Origin: Modicisalibacter ilicicola DSM 19980
Lineage (GTDB): Bacteria > Pseudomonadota > Gammaproteobacteria > Pseudomonadales > Halomonadaceae
Length of the DNA stretch: 64,000 nucleotides
Direction of reading: 5' to 3'
Assembly (NCBI RefSeq): GCF_900128925.1
Contig: NZ_FQUJ01000013.1
Location: 62,001 to 126,000 of the forward strand
In this document: one piece after another, positions 21,499-29,024 of the stretch
How positions within the stretch are numbered: position 1 is the first letter of the stretch
How the letters are laid out: the number at the start of each line of letters is the position of its first letter
The notes under the pieces: model-generated
The model's input: the letters and a program-made list of their open reading frames with translations, nothing else
What the model was told of the DNA's origin: nothing
Database searches by the model: none
Position numbers and translations under genes: made by a program

Positions 21499-23439
21499 AT
21501 GATCATGACATGGCTGAAACGATCGACCCGGTGGCTATGGCTGCCAGCCCTGTGGGCAATCGCCACCCTGGCCTGCGCCGCCCCCGGCTTCGACACGCCG
21601 GACGTCATCCTGCAAGGCGTCGCCTTCGACCTCCCCATCACCGACATTCCCGAAGACACCGACCCTCGGTTACGACTGGATGGCGAGCCCGTCGAACTGG
21701 TCCGCAACGACGAGGGCCAATGGCTCGCCCCGGAGCTGACCATCGATCAGGGCATCAGCCACGTGGAGTTGACCGATGGCGGTGGGCAGGTGCTGGCCGC
21801 GATGGAGCTGTCGGCCATCCCGGCCTGGCTGTCGCTGCTGCCCGCTCTGCTCGCCATTACCCTGGCGCTGGTCTTTCGCCAGGTCATCCTGGCGCTGTTC
21901 GTGGGCATCCTGATGGGCGGCTGGATCCTGCACGGCATGGATACGGGGGCGCTGTTCGGTGCCTTCGCCGATTCGGTCAACGTGCACGTGCTCGAAGCGG
22001 CCAGCGACAGCGGGCACATGTCCATCGTGCTGTTCTGTCTGCTCATCGGCGGCATGGTCGGGATCATCTCGCGCAACGGCGGCACCCAGGGCATCGCCAG
22101 GCGTATCTCGGCCGTCATCCGCGGACGTCGCCAGGCGCAGAGCTCCACCGCGCTACTGGGGCTGGCGATCTTCTTCGACGACTATGCCAACGCCCTGATC
22201 GTCGGCAACACCATGCGCGCGATTACCGACAAGATGGCGATCTCCCGGGCCAAGCTGGCCTATCTCATCGACAGCACGGCGGCGCCGGTCTCCACCATCG
22301 CCCTGATCAGCACCTGGATCGGCTTCCAGGTCGGCCTGATCAGCGAGGCCATGGACGGCATCGCGGAGTGGAACGAGTCCGCCTACTCGGTGTTCGTCAA
22401 CGCCCTGCCCTACAACGCCTACCCCCTCCTGGCGCTGGCGTTCGTGTTCCTGGTCGTGTGGAGCGGACGCGACTTCGGCCCCATGCTCAAGGCCGAGCGC
22501 CGGGCGATCGGCGGCGATCTTCAGCATTCGCCCCTGGGCAAGCGCGAAACCACCGTCGAGGAAGCGGACATCCCCACCAAGCCCGGCGTTCCCAGCCGTG
22601 CCTGGAACGCCATCGTGCCGATGCTGGTGCTGGCCGGCATCACCCTGGGTGGCATCTACATCACCGGACTCGAGGCACTGGGACCGGGCGACCATGCGCT
22701 GCGCGACATCTTCGGCGAGGGCGACTCCTTCAGTGCCATGATGTGGGGCTCCCTGGCGGGCTGTCTCGTGGCGGTGATCCTGACCCTGGCCCAGCGCCTG
22801 ATGGGCATGACCGAGACCGGCCACTACTGGTTCGAGGGCGTCAAGTCGATGCTGCTGCCGATCACCATCCTGGTGATGGCCTGGGCCCTGGCCAACGTGA
22901 ACGACGCCCTGCAGACCAGCGAGTTCCTGGTCGCGGTCCTGGGCGACTCGCTGAGCCCGCAGTGGCTCCCCACGGTGATCTTCGTGCTGGCCGCCTTCAC
23001 CGCCTTCGCCACCGGGTCGTCCTGGGGCGTCATGGGCATCATGATGCCCCTGGTGGTGCCGCTGGCCTGGGCCGTGCTCTCCCACCACGACCTGGCTGGC
23101 AGCGCCGAGGGCATGCCGATTCTCTACGCCTCGGTGGCCTCGGTGCTGGCCGGCGCGGTGTGGGGCGATCACTGCTCGCCGCTGGCGGACACCACCCTGC
23201 TCTCCGCCATGGCCAGTGGCTGCAACCTGGTGGATCACGTGCGCACCCAGCTGCCCTATGCGCTGCTGGTCGGCGTGGTGGCGCTGCTCTTCGGCACCTT
23301 GGCCGTGGGCTACGGCATCCGCTGGTGGCTCGGTCTGCTGGCCGGCCTCCTGGTACTGACGGGGGTGTTGTTCGTCTTCGGCAGGCGGGCATCCCAGCCA
23401 GTCTCGAACACGACGGCGAAAAGTCCCGAAACGGCCTGA
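21499..23439 (+). CDS. NhaC-family Na+/H+ antiporter-like transporter with periplasmic N-terminal domain
   Basis: This 646-residue membrane protein starts with a signal-like segment (residues ~8-27). A hydrophilic periplasmic domain of ~85 residues follows, with a TDGGGQVLAAMEL repeat. Then come about 11-12 membrane helices of the NhaC family. Family landmarks are FFDDYANALIVGNTMR, DSTAAPVSTIALISTW and the late VWGDHCSPLADTTLLSA. The start at 21499 has CAGGAGCGAGC just upstream. Such proteins are annotated as Na+/H+ antiporters, but several exchange amino acids or amines. Its place among polyamine genes, facing spuC across a shared regulatory region, suggests amine or proton/sodium-coupled exchange linked to catabolism. 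Substrate is not determinable here. Confidence 0.8.
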   Translation: MIMTWLKRSTRWLWLPALWAIATLACAAPGFDTPDVILQGVAFDLPITDIPEDTDPRLRLDGEPVELVRNDEGQWLAPELTIDQGISHVELTDGGGQVLAAMELSAIPAWLSLLPALLAITLALVFRQVILALFVGILMGGWILHGMDTGALFGAFADSVNVHVLEAASDSGHMSIVLFCLLIGGMVGIISRNGGTQGIARRISAVIRGRRQAQSSTALLGLAIFFDDYANALIVGNTMRAITDKMAISRAKLAYLIDSTAAPVSTIALISTWIGFQVGLISEAMDGIAEWNESAYSVFVNALPYNAYPLLALAFVFLVVWSGRDFGPMLKAERRAIGGDLQHSPLGKRETTVEEADIPTKPGVPSRAWNAIVPMLVLAGITLGGIYITGLEALGPGDHALRDIFGEGDSFSAMMWGSLAGCLVAVILTLAQRLMGMTETGHYWFEGVKSMLLPITILVMAWALANVNDALQTSEFLVAVLGDSLSPQWLPTVIFVLAAFTAFATGSSWGVMGIMMPLVVPLAWAVLSHHDLAGSAEGMPILYASVASVLAGAVWGDHCSPLADTTLLSAMASGCNLVDHVRTQLPYALLVGVVALLFGTLAVGYGIRWWLGLLAGLLVLTGVLFVFGRRASQPVSNTTAKSPETA

Positions 23440-23470
23440 CCTCGACGCTCGCTCCAGGCTCGAAACGTCT

Positions 23471-23543
23471 ATCGCGCGCTGAAGCGAGCTCCCACAAGGG
23501 ATCAGAGCCACCTGGATGGTGGGAGCCCGATTTATCGGGCGAT
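23471..23543. repeat. REP doublet (BIME)
   Basis: Two REP hairpins face each other. GCGCTGAAGCGAGCTCCCAC comes first, and 21 bp later GTGGGAGCCCGATTTATCGGGC. These are the same two REP types as in the 1363-1653 array, in the opposite order. The element lies between the convergent NhaC-family gene and puuD. Confidence 0.85.
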
Positions 23544-23604
23544 GGGGTAGACTAAATCCGCATGAAACGTCGACGAGCCGTTTTTTGCCCGCCATGCCAA
23601 GGAA

Positions 23605-24339
23605 TCAACGGGACCGAGCACAGGCCTCGGCAAACCCCCGGAACAGCGCGTCGTTGATCGGGCTCTCCTGGGGGTGCCACTCCGGATGCCACTGAACCGC
23701 CAGGGCGAAGGCCTTGGCATCCTTCACGGAAAACGCCTCGATCAGGCCGTCCGGGGCGCGCCCTTCCACCCGAAGCCCCTCCCCAAGGCGTTCGATGCCC
23801 TGCTGGTGCAGGGAGTTGACCTGCGCTCCGGGCTGATCGTAGAGGCGCGCCAGCAGGCCGCCGGGCTCGACGGCCAGTTCGTGGGCCGGCGCGTAACGGG
23901 TAGCCTTGTCGCCCTCCGGCTCGCGATGGTCGAGCATCCCCGGCACCTTCTGTACTGCCTGGTAAAGCGTGCCGCCCATGGCGACATTGATCTCCTGGAA
24001 CCCGCGGCAGATGCCCAGCAGCGGCAAGCCGCGCTCGATGGCGGCAGGGATCAGCGCCAGCGCCACACTGTCGCGGTCCCTGTCATCCCGGGTATTCTCG
24101 GGGATTCGCTCGGCACCATAGCGGTGTGGCTCGACATTGGTGTGGCTGCCGGTCAGCATCAGACCGTCGAGACGTTCCAGCAGGGACGTGTCCACCCCCT
24201 TCTCCCAGACCGGCAGGATGACCGGCGCAAGCCCGTAGTCGTGGAGCGCGCGCAGATACTTGTCGGTAACCGTATGGGCCGGATGACCCTCGACCTGTCG
24301 ACGACAGGCGATCACTCCTACCAGCGGGCGACCCTTCAT
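23605..24339 (-). CDS. puuD: Gamma-glutamyl-gamma-aminobutyrate hydrolase PuuD
   Basis: This 244-residue class-I glutamine-amidotransferase-like hydrolase has nucleophile Cys111 in LLGICRGFQEIN and partners His218 and Glu220 in QWHPEW. It hydrolyses gamma-Glu-GABA to glutamate plus GABA, the last step of the glutamylated putrescine route. E. coli PuuD is 254 residues. It is divergent from puuA across a 250-bp AT-rich region with two candidate operator boxes, as in E. coli where puuA and puuD are also divergent. Confidence 0.94.
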   Translation of the reverse strand: MKGRPLVGVIACRRQVEGHPAHTVTDKYLRALHDYGLAPVILPVWEKGVDTSLLERLDGLMLTGSHTNVEPHRYGAERIPENTRDDRDRDSVALALIPAAIERGLPLLGICRGFQEINVAMGGTLYQAVQKVPGMLDHREPEGDKATRYAPAHELAVEPGGLLARLYDQPGAQVNSLHQQGIERLGEGLRVEGRAPDGLIEAFSVKDAKAFALAVQWHPEWHPQESPINDALFRGFAEACARSR

Positions 24340-24372
24340 GATGGACTCCTTGGATGGCTGACAATGACTGGT

Positions 24373-24389
24373 ATGCTTTAATCAACATA
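24373..24389 (-). promoter_or_regulatory. Candidate PuuR operator upstream of puuD
   Basis: On the minus strand this reads TATGTTGATTAAAGCAT, 34 bp upstream of the puuD start. Eleven of the first thirteen positions or more match the box upstream of spuC. Found by eye comparison of the puu intergenic regions. Confidence 0.5.
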
Positions 24390-24467
24390 CTCGCGTAAAT
24401 CTTTCTTGCCAATACCGGTCGCCGACCTTTCAACACTGAAGAAAAAATATCTTTTAGTACAGTATAT

Positions 24468-24482
24468 TAAAATAAATCAACG
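24468..24482 (-). promoter_or_regulatory. Weaker candidate PuuR box upstream of puuA
   Basis: On the minus strand this reads CGTTGATTTATTTTA. It shares GTTGAT and the AT-rich tail with the other boxes but has one base change in the TGTT core. It lies about 108 bp upstream of puuA. Confidence 0.3.
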
Positions 24483-24557
24483 CCAGATTCCCGCGAACCG
24501 ATACCAATCTTTCCGTAAAAAATTTGACAACATCTTTAACCAGAGGAAAATGAGGGC

Positions 24558-24593
24558 ATGAACCATCATCGGCACAAAGGTATCCGTCCATGA
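24558..24593 (+). CDS. Possible 11-codon leader peptide coupled to puuA
   Basis: An ATG at 24558 opens an 11-residue frame (MNHHRHKGIRP) whose TGA overlaps the puuA ATG as ATGA. An AGAGGA sequence lies about 10 bp before this ATG. The peptide is rich in His, Arg and Lys. The arrangement could couple puuA translation to leader translation, but a frame this short can arise by chance. Confidence 0.3.
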   Translation: MNHHRHKGIRP

Positions 24594-25969
24594 CGCCCGC
24601 CCCCGCCTTGAATGAGGCCAACCGCTTTCTCGAGCACCATCCGGACATCGAAAGCTTCGACCTGCTGATCAGCGACCTGAACGGCGTGCTGCGCGGCAAG
24701 CGTATCCCGCGCGACAACCTGCCCAAGGCCTACCAGGACGGCATCAACTTGCCGGCATCGCTGTTCGCCCTCGACATCAACGGCAATACCATCGAGGCGA
24801 CTGGCCTGGGGCTGGCCACCGGCGATGGCGACCGGGTCTGCCGGCCGATTCCGGGCACGCTGATGGTCACCCCCTGGCTGCGCGACGGGCGTCAGGCCCA
24901 GTTGCTGATGACCATGGAAGAGGTCGATGGCCGGCCTTTCTTCGCCGATCCCCGCCAGGTGCTGCGGCACGTCCTGGCCGGCTTTCAGGCTCGCGATCTG
25001 ACCCCCGTCGTCGCTCTCGAGCTGGAATTCTATCTGGTCGATCGGCGCCGCGACGAACGGGGCCATGCCCAGCCCCCCTGCTCTCCGGGCACCGGCGAAC
25101 GCGCCACCCAGAGTCAGCTCTACTCGATCAGCGAACTCGACGAATACGCCGACTTCCTCGAAGAGATCCAGCAGGCCGCCATCGAACAATCCTTGCCGCT
25201 GGACACCGCACTCAAGGAGTGCGCACCGGGTCAGTTCGAGATCAACCTGATCCATTGCGACGACGCCCTGCGCGCCGCCGACAGTGCGGTGCTGCTCAAG
25301 CGACTGATCAAGGGCGTGGCGCTCAACCACGATTTCGAGGCCACCTTCATGGCCAAGCCCTACGGCAATGAAGCCGGCAGCGGCGCCCACGTGCACATCA
25401 GCCTGATCGATGGCGATGGCCGCAATGTCTTCGCCAGCGAGGACGAGGACCCGCTCGGCACGCCGGCGCTCCGACAGGCCATCGCCGGCGTGCTGGATCT
25501 GATGCCGGCCTCGATGGCCATCTTCGCCCCCAACCTCAACTCCTACCGGCGCTTCCAGCCGAGCCTCTATGTGCCGATGGCTCCCTCCTGGGGCTACGAC
25601 AACCGCTCGGTCGCGGTACGCATCCCCTCTGGCGCCAACGCCGCAAGGCGCATCGAGCACCGGGTCGCCGGGGCCGATGCCAACCCTTACCTGCTGCTGG
25701 CGACACTACTGGCCTCGATGCTTCACGGGCTGAACCACGAGCTGACGCCACCGCCACCCATCGAGGGCAATGCCTACGAACAGCTCGAGCCGACCCTGAC
25801 CAACAGTTGGCTACAGGCCCTGGATCTATTCGCCGCCAGCGACGTGCTGGCCGAATCCCTGGGGCGCGACTTCCATCACGTGTTTCACATCAACCGCCGG
25901 GAGGAGCGTGCCCAGGCCATGCAGGCGGTCAGTCACCTGGAGTATGACTGGTATATGCGCCACGTCTAA
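24590..25969 (+). CDS. puuA: Gamma-glutamylputrescine synthetase PuuA (glutamine synthetase family)
   Basis: This 459-residue protein has the glutamine-synthetase catalytic architecture: metal-binding ALELEFYLV and ECAPGQFEINL, the ATP/glutamate segment NEAGSGAHVHISL, and NRSVAVRIPSG with RRIEHRVAGADANPYL. It lacks the extended GlnA features and matches the GSIII-like PuuA/PauA family. It ligates glutamate to putrescine using ATP, the first step of the Puu pathway. It is divergent from puuD. No terminator is obvious after the stop. A paralogue (33315-34679) lies 8 kb downstream. Confidence 0.92.
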   Translation: MTPAPALNEANRFLEHHPDIESFDLLISDLNGVLRGKRIPRDNLPKAYQDGINLPASLFALDINGNTIEATGLGLATGDGDRVCRPIPGTLMVTPWLRDGRQAQLLMTMEEVDGRPFFADPRQVLRHVLAGFQARDLTPVVALELEFYLVDRRRDERGHAQPPCSPGTGERATQSQLYSISELDEYADFLEEIQQAAIEQSLPLDTALKECAPGQFEINLIHCDDALRAADSAVLLKRLIKGVALNHDFEATFMAKPYGNEAGSGAHVHISLIDGDGRNVFASEDEDPLGTPALRQAIAGVLDLMPASMAIFAPNLNSYRRFQPSLYVPMAPSWGYDNRSVAVRIPSGANAARRIEHRVAGADANPYLLLATLLASMLHGLNHELTPPPPIEGNAYEQLEPTLTNSWLQALDLFAASDVLAESLGRDFHHVFHINRREERAQAMQAVSHLEYDWYMRHV

Positions 25970-26128
25970 AAACGGCCCATGAGCGGGTACTAAAACTGCT
26001 GGTGGCAGGCATCACCGTTCTCCTCGGCACGCTGACGATGAATTTGCGCTGACCTGAAACGACATTTGATGACTCGACAAAGCGGCCCCTGCCGATTGAG
26101 CAATCACCTTTCGGCAATGGGCCCATGA

Positions 26129-26356
26129 TCATTGCGTCCAGTCTTCGATGCTCAGACCGTCTACACGATGGAAAGCCTGGTCATTGGTCACCAACACAGC
26201 ATCGATTTCCAGCGCCTGCACGGCGATGAGAAGATCAAGGTCGGCAAGCCGTCTGCCTTGCCCTTCCAAGGCTGCCCGCACACTACCGTATCGCTGTGTC
26301 AATGAGTGCTGCCACGCCAGCACTTCCACGTGGCACAGGAATTCATGGTGTAGCCG
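26129..26356 (-). pseudogene. C-terminal remnant of a VapC-type PIN-domain toxin
   Basis: The 75 sense codons match only the last part of a VapC PIN domain: EFLCHVEVLAW, then RRLADLDLLIAVQALEID with the late acidic residue, and AVLVTNDQAFHRVDGL. Full VapC proteins are ~130 residues. An in-frame TAG lies directly upstream (26357-26359), so the N-terminal half with the first catalytic aspartate is missing. No VapB antitoxin is seen nearby. It looks like a decayed toxin-antitoxin locus. Confidence 0.75.
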
Positions 26357-26364
26357 CTACGCAC

Positions 26365-26388
26365 AAGGCCCGCTTGACGGCGGGCCTT
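26365..26388. terminator. Hairpin, possible terminator of the glycine-zipper gene
   Basis: AAGGCCCGC and GCGGGCCTT form a 9-bp stem around the loop TTGACG. It sits 19 bp after the stop of the minus-strand gene at 26407-26970. There is no long T-run on either strand, so it is a weak or non-classical intrinsic terminator. Confidence 0.5.
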
Positions 26389-26406
26389 GTCATTTCACGC
26401 GCTAAC

Positions 26407-26970
26407 TCAGGAGCCGGCTTTTGCCCCCTGGCCAGCCGCCTGCCATTGCGGCTCGCCGTCGATCAGCGGCACTCGCTCGCCCTTGGGCGCTTCGTCGAGA
26501 CGCACATCGAAGACCTCGCCATCGATGCGGTATTCGACGTCGTAGCCCAGGAAACGCTCCTCGACGTCGGTCACGGTCTGGCAGCGGCGCTCGGTAGTGG
26601 TGTAGGTGTCGCCCTGCTGCATGCGTCCCTGAACTTCACGCCCGGCGAAACCGCCAGCCACGGCCCCCGCGGCGGTGGCGATCTTCTTGCCGCTGCCGCC
26701 GCCGACCTGATTGCCCAGCACGCCGCCGACGATGGCTCCCACGGCGGTACCGGCGATACGATTGGGGTCCTGGCTCGGGCGCTGGCGGGTCACCACCACG
26801 TCCGAACAGGCCTCACGCGGCGTCTGGATGGTATCGGTGATGCGCTCGACATCGACGACTTCGGCGTATTCCGGCCCCGAGTTCGTGGCCTGGATCTGAT
26901 AGGCCCCGAAGGCCAAGCCGCCGAGCCCCAGGACCGCGAGGGTACTGCCGATAACGATGGACTTGCTCAT
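26407..26970 (-). CDS. Glycine-zipper 2TM-domain envelope protein (SlyB/17-kDa antigen type)
   Basis: This 187-residue protein has an N-terminal hydrophobic segment (residues ~5-23) without a lipobox cysteine, then a glycine-zipper domain (residues ~72-115: AGTAVGAIVGGVLGNQVGGG, GAVAGGFAGREVQG). A C-terminal beta-like region CQTVTDVEERFLGYDVEY completes it. This architecture (PF05433-like) is typical of envelope-stress or outer-membrane-associated proteins. The ATG has a very strong site, AGGAGGTGACCC. It has no evident link with the surrounding polyamine genes. The exact role is unknown. Confidence 0.75.
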   Translation of the reverse strand: MSKSIVIGSTLAVLGLGGLAFGAYQIQATNSGPEYAEVVDVERITDTIQTPREACSDVVVTRQRPSQDPNRIAGTAVGAIVGGVLGNQVGGGSGKKIATAAGAVAGGFAGREVQGRMQQGDTYTTTERRCQTVTDVEERFLGYDVEYRIDGEVFDVRLDEAPKGERVPLIDGEPQWQAAGQGAKAGS

Positions 26971-27183
26971 GGGTCACCTCCTCGATTTCTTCAGCGCTTC
27001 CCTTGATGGTGCGAGTGATGCCTAGACGGCAGCTTACTCCCGGAAGGCGATGAAATCAGTTTTAGAACACCGTTTCCTTATTGTTTGTCATATCCATCAC
27101 GCCATGCTTTTGGGGTTCCTCACGGATTACCGTGAATGGCTGTTGGGCATAGGAGCCGGTTCGTCGGGCGATTGAATCAACCC

Positions 27184-27326
27184 CTCGCTCGGTAAACCGA
27201 GCTCCCACGAAAATCAGAGCCACCGGGGTGGTAGGAGGCCGATTCATCGGGCGAACGCTGCGTAGCGGCGCCGGCTCGATTCGGGCGCCCGACGGCGCCT
27301 TTCGCGCAGAGGATCTGCGCTCCTAC
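27184..27326. repeat. Degenerate REP cluster with three hairpin types
   Basis: The 453-bp gap between the glycine-zipper gene and puuB holds no gene. It contains a degenerate first-type REP (CTCGGTAAACCGAGCTCCCAC, 27187-27207 approx.), a second-type REP (GCCGATTCATCGGGC near 27238), and a third type with GCGCAGAGGATCTGCGC followed by TCCTAC (27304-27326). The third type is not seen elsewhere in the window. The remainder of the gap (26971-27180) shows only a further weak TCGTCGGGCGAT fragment. Confidence 0.75.
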
Positions 27327-27423
27327 GCTGCCCTTGATCCGGACGATTAGCGGCGTCACGCGAATCTGCGATGAATCTTTTTTGCCTCCGGCGCTCATCG
27401 CGGACGTTGGTTTTGAAAAACTT

Positions 27424-28713
27424 TCACACCCCCAGCGCATCGCGGGTCCGGTAGTACCACGCCCCTATTGCCGTCAGCGGCACGCTGAGCACGCGCCCGC
27501 CCGGAAACGGCAGGTGCGGCAGGCCGGCGAAGGCATCGAAGCGTTCGCCCTGCCCTTGCATGACCTCGGCGATCAGCTTGCCCGCCAGGTGCGTGCTGGT
27601 GACCCCGTGCCCCGAGTAGCCCTGGGCATAGTAGACGTTGCCGTTGAGACAGCCGAATTGCGGAAGGCGATTCAGGGTCAGCAGGAAGGTGCCGCTCCAG
27701 GCGTAGTCGATCCTTACCCCCTTGAGCTGGGGAAAGGTGGTTTCCAGCTTGGGCCGGATGACGCCCTCGATGCTGCTCGGGTCCTGGCCGCCATAGCTGA
27801 CGCCGCCGCCGTAGATCAGCCGACGATCGCCGGACAGGCGGTAATAGTCGAGCAGGTAGTTGCAGTCCTCCACCGCTCGATCGTTGGGCAGTATCTCCCG
27901 GGCCTGGGCTTCGCTGAGCGGCGCGGTGGTGACGACCTGGGTGCTGGCCGGCATCGACTTGCCCTCGAGGGAGGGCAGCAGCCCCTTCATGTAGGCGTTG
28001 CCCGCCATCACCACCCGCTCGGCCACCACCGCGCCGTGGGGCGTGGCAAGCCTGACGGGCGTTCCCTGCTCGATGGCCGTCACCGGGCTCTGCTCGTGGA
28101 TCACGCCGCCCAGGGATTCGAAGGCCGCCGCCTGGCCCAACACCAGATTGAGCGGGTGCAGGTGCCCGCCGGAATGATCCAGCAGCGCGCCCACGTAGCG
28201 ATCACTGCCGATCTCGCGGCGGTAGGCGTTGCCTTCGAGCAGCTCCAGTCTATCGTTGCCGTAGCGCTCCCACAGGGCCTTGTGCTCGATCAGCCCTTTC
28301 ATCTGCCTGGCGTTGCAGGCGGCGAAGAGGTTGCCTTCCTTGAGATCGCAGTCGATGGCGTAGCGAGCGATTCGCTCGCGGATGATGCGATTGCCCTCGA
28401 AGGCCATGTCGCCCAGGGCGCGAGCCGTGTCGACACCGTACCTGGATTCGATGACATCCATGTCGCGGCTGTAGCTGTTGACGATCTGGCCGCCGTTGCG
28501 GCCCGAGGCCCCGAAGCCGACCCGGGCCGACTCCAGCAGCACCACCCGGTGGCCCTGCTCGGCCAGATGCAAGGCGGCGGAGATTCCCGTGAAGCCGGCT
28601 CCCACCACACAGACATCGCAGCGCTTTTCACCGGTCAGCGGCGGGCGCTCGGGGCTCTCCTGGGCAGTGGCAGCATAATAGGACGCAACATGCGAGGTGG
28701 CGTTCGACGGCAT
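27424..28713 (-). CDS. puuB: Gamma-glutamylputrescine oxidase PuuB (FAD-dependent)
   Basis: This 429-residue DAO-family flavoprotein has the dinucleotide-binding motif VCVVGAGFTGISAALHLAEQG near residue 34 and the FAD contact GASGRNGGQI. A C-terminal second FAD segment YAQGYSGHGVTSTHLAGKL also fits. It matches PuuB, which oxidises gamma-Glu-putrescine to gamma-Glu-aminobutyraldehyde with release of ammonia and hydrogen peroxide. The aldehyde then goes to PuuC. A candidate PuuR box lies 19 bp before the start. A second PuuB-like gene sits at 38851-40140. Confidence 0.92.
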   Translation of the reverse strand: MPSNATSHVASYYAATAQESPERPPLTGEKRCDVCVVGAGFTGISAALHLAEQGHRVVLLESARVGFGASGRNGGQIVNSYSRDMDVIESRYGVDTARALGDMAFEGNRIIRERIARYAIDCDLKEGNLFAACNARQMKGLIEHKALWERYGNDRLELLEGNAYRREIGSDRYVGALLDHSGGHLHPLNLVLGQAAAFESLGGVIHEQSPVTAIEQGTPVRLATPHGAVVAERVVMAGNAYMKGLLPSLEGKSMPASTQVVTTAPLSEAQAREILPNDRAVEDCNYLLDYYRLSGDRRLIYGGGVSYGGQDPSSIEGVIRPKLETTFPQLKGVRIDYAWSGTFLLTLNRLPQFGCLNGNVYYAQGYSGHGVTSTHLAGKLIAEVMQGQGERFDAFAGLPHLPFPGGRVLSVPLTAIGAWYYRTRDALGV

Positions 28714-28731
28714 CGTGATCTCCGTGAGCGG

Positions 28732-28748
28732 TTATTTTATTTAACATT
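28732..28748 (-). promoter_or_regulatory. Candidate PuuR operator upstream of puuB
   Basis: On the minus strand this reads AATGTTAAATAAAATAA. It shares ATGTTrAnTAAA with the boxes upstream of spuC and puuD, in the same orientation relative to the regulated gene. Confidence 0.45.
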
Positions 28749-28840
28749 CAAGAGCAATTGTACGGGAGATTCTAGCCACACCTCAATCAAACGGTATGCT
28801 ATTTGCAACACGCGGGCGAAAAAAACCATTCGCCGCTGGG

Positions 28841-29006
28841 CCTATCGCTCGCTGAAGCGAGCTCCTACAACTGATCAGAGCCACTGGGGGGTGGGAGCCC
28901 GATTCATCGGGCGATAGAGGCAATCAAACCGCCTATCGCTCGCTGAAGCGAGCTCCTACAACTGATCAGAGCCATTGGGTGGTGGGAGCCCGATTCATCG
29001 GGCGAT
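28841..29006. repeat. Two tandem REP doublets, 91-bp period
   Basis: Copies start at 28841 and 28932 and are nearly identical. Each reads CGCTCGCTGAAGCGAGCTCC, a short spacer with CTGATCAGAGCC, then GTGGGAGCCCGATTCATCGG. They fill most of the 311-bp gap between the putrescine-binding protein gene and puuB. Same family as 1363-1653 and 23471-23543. Confidence 0.88.
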
Positions 29007-29024
29007 GGAGCAGACCAATCGAGC

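Noticed and set aside
27062-27440. Short frames in the puuB downstream gap
   Set aside because: They read through REP hairpins and have no ribosome-binding sites or recognisable protein.
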